Assembly: GCA_003509805.1 (NCBI GenBank)
Contig: DOMV01000399.1
Coordinates: forward strand, 8,868 to 19,863
DNA: 10,996 nt
Direction: 5' to 3'
Source: Planctomycetaceae bacterium
Lineage (GTDB): Bacteria > Planctomycetota > Planctomycetia > Pirellulales > Thermoguttaceae
This document shows positions 4,985-10,996 of the stretch, in pieces. The notes under the pieces were generated by a model. The model was not told the DNA's origin. It searched no databases and saw nothing but the letters and a program-made list of their open reading frames with translations. Positions within the stretch are counted from its first letter, which is position 1; the number at the start of each line of letters is the position of its first letter. A program made the position numbers and the translations under genes.

Positions 4985-7900
4985 CTACCATTGCTTCGTG
5001 AGGCCGAACCCGCCGGCATGAACCGTTGCCCGGTCATAGAGGTCGGCGTCATAATTGACGAATAGCGACAGGTTTTCCAGTCGATGGGGTTTCCAGTTCG
5101 CCCCGATACCCAAATTCAGGTAATCGCGGCCGATCCGAGCGCCCCGAATGTCGGCGGTTCGTTGGTCGGTAATCGTCGCACCGGCAAAACGGACGCCGGT
5201 TCGGGCATATTCCGTCCCATTCAACTGTGTCGCATATTGAATCCGCGCCCTGAAATCAAGATTGTCGCGGGCGTCGAATTCCGCACCCAAACCGAAACGG
5301 AGCATCATTCGTTCCAGCGTCGAGTCGTCATACACCAACGCGGTCAGGCCGCCGGACTCACGGTACCCCTTCATCCACGCCTGTTCGAAGTCGAACGCAA
5401 CGGTCGGCAGGAATGTCAGGTTGGTCCAGAACGTGATAGGACGTGCGAGCTCCATACTGGTCGCGAGGGCGTTGCCGTCGGTTTTATTCCCGAAGCGTTC
5501 CGAAATCGCGGCGAACCGTCCGGTCGGTCGAATGTAAACATGACGGTCGACGTCGTAGCGTTGGTGGGAGTATCCCAGATAAAACCTCATTTCATATCGA
5601 TCGAACCGGGTAAGGCCGTAAAAACCGATTTCGTAGTCCTCCATCTTCGTCTCGCCCGTCGTTTGTCGCAGACGCGGATCCGAATAATTGAAGGCCAACC
5701 CGACGGTCGAACGATGCGACACCTTCCTGTCCGCTCCGACCACGACACCCGAACGATCGACGGTGAACGGATGGGCGTTGCCGTCCGGGCGAACGTCGTC
5801 ATAACGACCGTAGAATTCCCCCCAAATTCGTCGCGCGGATCGGTTCTTCGAAACAACCGCGCCGCAGGGGGCGCAGGCCGTTTGCGAATCCGACGAAAGC
5901 CGATTGAACGGATGCCGCCACGGTTGCTTCACGGCCATCATCATGGAATTCGGTACGAGGTCGCCGTGAATCCAATCCAGCATGTCGCAAACGGCGGCGT
6001 CGCTGAGAGTCGGGTCCGAGAGATGATCGATCAAGTCCTTCAAGGCCGGATCGCCTTCCAGGACCAATTGATCCAGGTTGCCGCCGATTTCAACCCGGTT
6101 GTGGCGATTGCAGATGTTTCCAAAGCCGTTGTCCGGGTTTCCCTCGAACCAAAGTTGGAAAAGATCGCCCCGCCAACCCTGTTCCATCCTGACGCCGCGA
6201 GGAAGGTGGTCCGAGAGAACCGGTTCGGCAAATTCGGCCGACTCGTCCGCGGCACTCCCCTGCGAAGCGTCAATGATCGTGAAGTAATCCGATTCCCCGG
6301 CATTGAAATTGTTGATGGAGATATGGCCGGCCCAATAATCGAACGCGACGTGGAGCTCGGCCTGTCCGTCGGCGATGGTTACGACACCGCCGTCGGTGAC
6401 GTCGACGCGATCACTGTACGGCTCGTATTTGCCCGTCGCCGGATTCGTGCCGAACTGCGTGATGCGGACATCGAAACGGCTCCCGGCTTCGAAGGTCAGG
6501 TCGCCTCGAACCGTCAGCGCGTGTTCGACCGGCTCCGTGTTCGGAGAATTCGGATCGAACCGCGAGAGGCCGTCCGGTTTCAGGATTCCGCCCGATTCCA
6601 CGACTCCGCCGCCGTCCAGGGCGCCCAGAACGCCCGTGCCGGAAAGGATCGCATTGTTTTGAACGGCAAAGGCATTCGTTTTTCCATAATCGCCGAAGAC
6701 ATTGAGTTTTCCGGCGGCGACGGTGACGCTCCCGGAGTAGTCCGAAGGGAGCGAACCGACTCTGTTGTCGCCGTTTTGCCCGGCTCGATGCAAAAGCGAT
6801 AAGACGCCTTGACCGTCTTTGACCAGGTCGGCCGTGCCGGGATTCATCAGGTTTCCGGCATATCCAAGTTCCGTATCTTCCGATATGGCGAACGTTGCCG
6901 CGACGCCCTCATTGATTTGGACCGGATTATAGAGGGTCATCGTGTCATCGGTGCGCAGCGCGGCCTTTCCTCCGGCATTTCCCGTAAAGACGATGTCGTT
7001 TCCGCCGGAAAAATCGCCGTCGCCGACCGTGCCGCGGCCGCCGAGTTGATTCGCCAGATTGACGGCCACGGTGCCGGCGTTGATGAAAATGCCTTCTTCG
7101 AAGTCATTGCCTCCCGTGTTGCGGAAATTCAACACAGCGTTTCCGGTTTTCACAAGTTCTCCCGTCGGAATGATATTCCTGTCATTCGTCCAGGAAGCGT
7201 CATTGATATAAATGCCTTCGACGGCGTCGGCGGCGGCGGTTGCCCGGATCCCGCCGCTGCCGCTTATCGTGAGATCGCCTTCCGCGTCGACGTTCAGGCC
7301 GCTGACGATGGCTTGTGCGTTGACGCCGATCAAGACCGCGTCTCCGGCGTGCGCGGACAGGTTGACCAGGTCCCCGTTCTCAAAGCCGTGCGCATAACCG
7401 GTCTCGCCGGCCGGCGGATTCGGATCAATGCCCGGTTCGTACTGCGTGCTTTTCCAATTCAAGTCGAACCAGTCGCCGCCGACGTCGCGGTTCATCGTGA
7501 GTGTGTTATGCTCGACGACGAGCCAAACCTGCGATTCGGTTGTCGCGCCGTCGCGCATCTCGAATCCGTAGCCGCCGCGCGGCGTGCCGTTGACAATTCT
7601 ATTCCCGTTCAAGTATCCTTCAAGGACGCCGCCCCGTTCGATCCCGTCGATCTCGCCGCCGGTGACCGTGATGGTGTCGTTCGAATCGACGATCAGGTAA
7701 GGTCCGTTGCTGAGCGAACCGAAGAAATTGACGGAGCCGTTCACGATCGTCATAGCGCCTTCCACCCGGAGCAGATCGTTCGGCGTCGTTGCCGCCGTAT
7801 CGTTCGGAGCGTTCGTGTCGAAGGCGTCGTATTCGAACGTGAAGCCTTCCAGCACGATCGTATCGTCGCTCCGGAACGTCAAGGTTCCCCGCTTTGCGTC

Positions 7901-10900
7901 AACGGCCAGGGAATACTCGTTCAGCGTCGTCGAATCAGGAGCCGACGTACCGTTGATGACGATGTCACTCGCCTGGACGGTACCGCCGCCGGCAAGTTTC
8001 GCGCCGTCGCCCAGTGTGAAGCTGCCGCCGGCGACGTTGTTGCCGTAAACGGTTTGTACCGTCCGGTCGCCGACGATGCGGAAGGTTCCCTCTGCAATCG
8101 TGGTCGTGCCGGAAATGGAAGCGTTATTCCTGATTTGCAGGATTCCGGCTCCCGTTTTCGCGACGGAACCGACCGCGAGGGCGCTTTCCGCCAGCGTTCC
8201 GTCCAGCAACAGGGCGTTCTCCTGCCCGTCGAGGTCCGTTCCGACGTCGAAGGTCGCCGTCACGGCGTCGTCGATATTCACCGTCTGGTTCATGGTCACG
8301 ACGACATCGGATCGCAAGGTCGCGTCGTCTTTGAACACGATGGCCCTGCCGGAACCGACGCCGAGTTGGTCGGCCCGATCGACGGCCGTCACACCGCCGT
8401 ACAATTCGACGCCGTTTTCAAACAGGTTGCCGCCGGTGTTGCGGAAGACCAGTTCACCGCCGCCGTACTTTTGCAACATGCCCGTAATTTGCAGCTTCGG
8501 CGTTCCGGCGCCCGGCCCCGGGTCCAGGTAACGACCGACAATGCCGGGATCGCTCGTTGTCGCGGTAATGCTGCGGCCCGTACCGGAGATCGTCACATCG
8601 CCGTACGTGTCCGTGCCGTCGAGCCCGGTTGTTCCGCTGTCGCGTCCGACAACCATCCCGCTGACCAGTACGTTCGAATTCAACGTCACGTTCAAGTCGG
8701 AGTCGCCGGAGAAATGCACTTTGTCCCCGTCGCGGAAAACGTTCTCCACCGCGCTATTCGTGCCGCTCTTTTGCAAACTCGTGAAGTTCGACGCGGTCGT
8801 GTCCCAACGGACCGAATCGCCGGTCGGCGTCCAGTCCATGGTGAGCGAATTCAATTCGGCGTCGAGCCAGATTTGGGAGTCGGCCAGGTTCGCTTCGTTC
8901 GAAGCCGACGTATCGTTGAAACGGAACGAGTACCACACCCTGGCCGAGAGATTTTCGAATACCGTTCCGTTGATTCGACCTTTGACCTTGTCGTTCAGAT
9001 TGGCATGCGTTTGGCCGCCTGTCACGGAAATCGCCTGATCGGCGTCCACGATCAGGTATTTGCCGGCTTCGAGACGGGTGCCGGACGGCGTGATGTCGAT
9101 CGTACCGGAATCGACCGTAATCGTATTCATGCCGAGAATCGAAAGCAAATCGTTGGGCGTATCGTCTTTGTCGGTCGTCATGTTCGCTTCCCCGGCATCG
9201 TAATGGAACACGAAACCGTCCAGCACGGCCGTCGAGGAGGCGCCATTCCCCAGGAGCGTCAATTTGCCGTATCGGTTCGTATCGTCGAGCGTCGTGGCGC
9301 CGGTGGAGAGCGTCGCCGCGTCCGGGGTAATGATTCCTTCAATGCTGAACGTGTCGGCCTTGACGGTTCCCCCACCGGCCAGCGTTCCGCCGGCCGAGCC
9401 GGTATTCAGGTTAAATGCGCCGGCATCGCCATACGTGACGCCCTGAATGACCCGGAATGTTCCGCCGTTTTCGACCGTCGTGGTCGCATTCAGCACGGAG
9501 TTCGCGCCGATCTGCGTGAACCCGCCGGATTCCCGGGTCACCGTTTTGGCGCCGTCGCCGGGGGCCGCATCCGAAATGCCGCCGTTCATGTAGATGTTTT
9601 GGCTTCCCGTGAAATTCAATGCCGAGGTCGCGTCGAGTGAAATATCGGTACCATTATTGATGAAGACGATGTCGCCGCCCGCGGCGTCGAGAATCAACCC
9701 GGCGGCTGAATGGACGACGACGGCCGTTTCTCCCGAGCCGGCCGTGACGGCCAAGTGGGCGGCATTGTCACCATCCGCATCTTCCGCGGCGATCCGGGCG
9801 CCGGTGATGCCGGTATCAACGGCGAACACGTTTTGAATCGTCTGCGTTTGAGTCGAAACGATACGGGTATTGTTGCCCTTGAACGTGACGACGCCGTTTT
9901 TATCGGGCGTCGTCGCATCGTAAACGCCGAGCCGGTCCGCCGCTTCCTTCAGGGCGATGCTTCCTCCGTAAATGTCGACGCCTTGCTCGAAAAAGTTCGT
10001 GCCGGTGTTGGCCAGCGTCAACGTACCGGAGCCAAATTTTGCCAGCTTGCCGGTCGTATCGAATCGTTGCTCTTGAGTAAGCAGTCCGTCGGCATAGTGG
10101 CCGACGATCACCTCGTCCGGATTGGTTCGCTTTCGAGCCGTGATGCCGCCCGTCCCGTCAAAGGTGAGGTTGGACGTGTCGATGTTCCTGTTGACGTTGA
10201 TGCCGCTGACGATCACGTCACGATCCAGCGTGACGGCGTAGTCGGTCGCGCCGGCGTCGTTGAAATACACGAGGTCGCCGTCGTAGAAATTGTAGTCGCG
10301 GACTTCGTTTCCCGAAATGCCCGTGTGCTGCATGCTTCTCCAGCCGGATGTCGTCGCGTCGGCGGCGGTCAATGCTCCGGTACTCCAAACGCCGTCGCCC
10401 CCTTGCCAGACGGTTTCCAGCGAATTGTGGTCGACCGTGAGCCAGACTTGCTTCGTGTTGGAGACATTGGTCGGAGTGCGCGGATCGAAAACAAACTCGA
10501 AATCGCCGCGCGGCCCGCCGGATGTGATGTCATTTCCATTGATCGTACCCCGGAGAGCGCCCAGGGCGGGATCGCCAATGCCGTCCAAGCGCGGTGCCGT
10601 CGGACTTGAATCTCCCGCGGACACAAAGGACTCGCCGCCCTTGCCCGTTAGGTCCCTAGCGGAATCAATGACCAGATAAGCCCCGGTCGACAAGCTCGCG
10701 CTGTCGGTCATGACGTTGATCATACCGCCTTCGAGCACGACGGTGTTCATGTCACGAATCGCCAGCAGATCGTTTTTCGTATTCTCGGCCACGTAGGGGT
10801 CCGTGGTGCTGTTTGTTTCCAGCACGCGATAATCGAAGACAAAACCTCCATAATCGGCATCCGGACGAAAAACCACCGTTGCCGTTTCGGGATCGTCACC

Positions 10901-10996
10901 CATGAGCGTTATCGTGGCAAAGCGATCATCGCCGGTGACGACCATGTCGTCCGGGCCCATCGTGTACGTGTCCGAGGCGATTTTGCCGCTGATGTC
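4985..10996 (-). CDS. Giant autotransporter with beta-strand repeats (C-terminal part; 5' end outside the window)
   Basis: The frame is open to the right edge, giving at least 2003 residues; the signal peptide and true start lie beyond it. Numbering below is from the internal Met at 10960. Residues 13-1480 are passenger: Gly-, Thr-, Asn- and Asp-rich beta-helix sequence in three diverged long repeats. Segments such as GAGILQIRNN...GTTTIAEGTFRI (937-962) match the autotransporter-associated beta-strand repeat (PATR). Residues 1481-1605 look like a last, partial unit. Residues 1606-1700 form a helical linker holding the only four cysteines. From RIWGEFYGRY (1711) to the end is the outer-membrane barrel (type Va), closing with the aromatic residue W1991 expected for BAM-dependent insertion. 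Such proteins export their passenger through or with the barrel to the cell surface, often as adhesins or matrix proteins; the role here is unknown. There is no evidence of frameshift or decay. The gene is convergent with the protease-thioesterase pair. Confidence 0.92.
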   Translation of the reverse strand, partial: DISGKIASDTYTMGPDDMVVTGDDRFATITLMGDDPETATVVFRPDADYGGFVFDYRVLETNSTTDPYVAENTKNDLLAIRDMNTVVLEGGMINVMTDSASLSTGAYLVIDSARDLTGKGGESFVSAGDSSPTAPRLDGIGDPALGALRGTINGNDITSGGPRGDFEFVFDPRTPTNVSNTKQVWLTVDHNSLETVWQGGDGVWSTGALTAADATTSGWRSMQHTGISGNEVRDYNFYDGDLVYFNDAGATDYAVTLDRDVIVSGINVNRNIDTSNLTFDGTGGITARKRTNPDEVIVGHYADGLLTQEQRFDTTGKLAKFGSGTLTLANTGTNFFEQGVDIYGGSIALKEAADRLGVYDATTPDKNGVVTFKGNNTRIVSTQTQTIQNVFAVDTGITGARIAAEDADGDNAAHLAVTAGSGETAVVVHSAAGLILDAAGGDIVFINNGTDISLDATSALNFTGSQNIYMNGGISDAAPGDGAKTVTRESGGFTQIGANSVLNATTTVENGGTFRVIQGVTYGDAGAFNLNTGSAGGTLAGGGTVKADTFSIEGIITPDAATLSTGATTLDDTNRYGKLTLLGNGASSTAVLDGFVFHYDAGEANMTTDKDDTPNDLLSILGMNTITVDSGTIDITPSGTRLEAGKYLIVDADQAISVTGGQTHANLNDKVKGRINGTVFENLSARVWYSFRFNDTSASNEANLADSQIWLDAELNSLTMDWTPTGDSVRWDTTASNFTSLQKSGTNSAVENVFRDGDKVHFSGDSDLNVTLNSNVLVSGMVVGRDSGTTGLDGTDTYGDVTISGTGRSITATTSDPGIVGRYLDPGPGAGTPKLQITGMLQKYGGGELVFRNTGGNLFENGVELYGGVTAVDRADQLGVGSGRAIVFKDDATLRSDVVVTMNQTVNIDDAVTATFDVGTDLDGQENALLLDGTLAESALAVGSVAKTGAGILQIRNNASISGTTTIAEGTFRIVGDRTVQTVYGNNVAGGSFTLGDGAKLAGGGTVQASDIVINGTSAPDSTTLNEYSLAVDAKRGTLTFRSDDTIVLEGFTFEYDAFDTNAPNDTAATTPNDLLRVEGAMTIVNGSVNFFGSLSNGPYLIVDSNDTITVTGGEIDGIERGGVLEGYLNGNRIVNGTPRGGYGFEMRDGATTESQVWLVVEHNTLTMNRDVGGDWFDLNWKSTQYEPGIDPNPPAGETGYAHGFENGDLVNLSAHAGDAVLIGVNAQAIVSGLNVDAEGDLTISGSGGIRATAAADAVEGIYINDASWTNDRNIIPTGELVKTGNAVLNFRNTGGNDFEEGIFINAGTVAVNLANQLGGRGTVGDGDFSGGNDIVFTGNAGGKAALRTDDTMTLYNPVQINEGVAATFAISEDTELGYAGNLMNPGTADLVKDGQGVLSLLHRAGQNGDNRVGSLPSDYSGSVTVAAGKLNVFGDYGKTNAFAVQNNAILSGTGVLGALDGGGVVESGGILKPDGLSRFDPNSPNTEPVEHALTVRGDLTFEAGSRFDVRITQFGTNPATGKYEPYSDRVDVTDGGVVTIADGQAELHVAFDYWAGHISINNFNAGESDYFTIIDASQGSAADESAEFAEPVLSDHLPRGVRMEQGWRGDLFQLWFEGNPDNGFGNICNRHNRVEIGGNLDQLVLEGDPALKDLIDHLSDPTLSDAAVCDMLDWIHGDLVPNSMMMAVKQPWRHPFNRLSSDSQTACAPCGAVVSKNRSARRIWGEFYGRYDDVRPDGNAHPFTVDRSGVVVGADRKVSHRSTVGLAFNYSDPRLRQTTGETKMEDYEIGFYGLTRFDRYEMRFYLGYSHQRYDVDRHVYIRPTGRFAAISERFGNKTDGNALATSMELARPITFWTNLTFLPTVAFDFEQAWMKGYRESGGLTALVYDDSTLERMMLRFGLGAEFDARDNLDFRARIQYATQLNGTEYARTGVRFAGATITDQRTADIRGARIGRDYLNLGIGANWKPHRLENLSLFVNYDADLYDRATVHAGGFGLTKQW
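4988..5833 (-). other. Autotransporter beta-barrel domain (type Va translocator)
   Basis: Encodes residues about 1710-1991. It begins with the typical R-x-W-G-E-F-Y-G-R-Y entry and alternates short amphipathic strands with polar turns (SGVVVGADR, STVGLAFNYS, YEIGFYGLTRF, YEMRFYLGYSHQRY, LTFLPTVAFDFEQAW, MLRFGLGAEF, LNLGIGANW, LSLFVNYDADLY). It ends HAGGFGLTKQW, with an aromatic last residue. The length of about 280 residues is normal for a 12-stranded autotransporter barrel. It contains no cysteine. Confidence 0.88.
6521..7891 (-). repeat. Passenger long repeat, unit 3 (protein level)
   Basis: Residues about 1024-1480 (457 residues). Anchors shared with the other units, in order: GTLTF-like strand; NDLLRVEG (1061) then GPYLIVDSNDTITVTGG (1086-1102); SQVWLVVEHNTLTM (1143-1156); LVNLSAHAGD...VSGLNVD (1198-1225); LNFRNTGGNDFEEG (1277-1290) then NLANQLGG (1301-1308); GKLNVFGDYG (1417-1426); and SGGILKPDGL (1456-1465), which parallels the ITPD and SAPD segments ending units 1 and 2. 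Confidence 0.75.
7892..9268 (-). repeat. Passenger long repeat, unit 2 (protein level)
   Basis: Residues about 565-1023 (459 residues). Anchors: GKLTLLGNG (565-573); NDLLSILGMNTI (603-614) then GKYLIVDADQAISVTGG (633-649); SQIWLDAELNSLTM (695-708); KVHFSGDSD...VLVSGMVV (747-771); LVFRNTGGNLFENG (837-850) then RADQLGV (862-868); GTFRIVGDRTV (958-968); LAGGGTVQASDIVINGTSAPD (989-1009). It is nearly the same length as unit 3. Confidence 0.78.
9269..10924 (-). repeat. Passenger long repeat, unit 1 (protein level)
   Basis: Residues about 13-564 (552 residues). Anchors: FATITLMGD (14-22); NDLLAIRDMNTV (63-74) then GAYLVIDS (93-100); KQVWLTVDHNSLET (170-183); LVYFNDAGATD...VIVSGINV (230-256); LTLANTGTNFFEQG (314-327) then AADRLGV (340-346); GTFRVIQGVTYGDAG (500-514); LAGGGTVKADTFSIEGIITPD (527-547). 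It is some 90 residues longer than units 2 and 3, largely because of extra sequence around residues 388-470. Sequence before residue 13 (ISGKIASDTYTMGPD) looks like the end of a further upstream unit. Confidence 0.75.

Noticed and set aside
4617..5021. 134-residue plus-strand frame across the gap and repeat copy 4
   Set aside because: It runs through the non-coding repeat and into the antisense of the autotransporter barrel, and has no ribosome-binding site or recognisable domain.
5084..9640. Long plus-strand open frames (5084-6802 and 6809-9640, 572 and 943 residues) opposite the autotransporter gene
   Set aside because: Both are in the antisense frame whose codons lie exactly opposite the sense codons. 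Antisense stops there need sense TTA, CTA or TCA, which this gene avoids. The translations are Arg/Val/Asp-rich with no domain, and no ribosome-binding site is seen.

Overview
The window reads as chromosomal DNA of a Gram-negative (diderm) bacterium. It encodes a type V autotransporter with an outer-membrane beta-barrel, a PEP-CTERM surface protein and an O-antigen-ligase/polymerase-like membrane protein. PEP-CTERM tails together with very large autotransporters built of beta-strand repeats, and mostly weak Shine-Dalgarno sites, fit the PVC group (Planctomycetota, Lentisphaerota, Kiritimatiellota) best. That placement is inference; no rRNA or taxonomic marker is present.

Layout, left to right. 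Positions 1-266 are non-coding and hold copy 1 of a dispersed repeat. 267-1541 (+) is an O-antigen ligase/Wzy-like polytopic protein, followed at once by one intrinsic terminator and, 90 bp on, a second. Copy 2 of the repeat (1698-1841) separates it from a convergent PEP-CTERM gene (1863-2486, -). The 681-bp divergent gap 2487-3167 holds a near-consensus sigma-54 promoter for the PEP-CTERM gene, a cluster of TTGGACAT half-sites at enhancer distance, a 119-bp nested inverted repeat and repeat copy 3. Then come a CPBP-family intramembrane protease (3168-4130, +) and, 39 bp later and probably co-transcribed, a PaaI-like hotdog thioesterase (4170-4607, +). After repeat copy 4 (4813-4982) the rest of the window (4985-10996, -) is the 3' part of one giant autotransporter gene, open to the right edge. 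Its product shows three diverged repeats of about 460-550 residues, a cysteine-bearing linker and a C-terminal barrel ending in Trp.

The theme is the cell envelope: an export/sorting substrate (PEP-CTERM protein), a glycan polymerase or ligase of the kind that accompanies exosortase/exopolysaccharide systems, a membrane protease and an outer-membrane adhesin-like protein. The exosortase and the sigma-54 activator are not in the window.

The most unusual signal is the repeat: four diverged copies in 5 kb, all in the same orientation, one in each gap between transcription units. Across the copies a 10-bp helix is kept, and nearly every deviation from Watson-Crick pairing is of the kind that becomes G-U in a minus-strand transcript. 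This points to a structured RNA element read from the minus strand.
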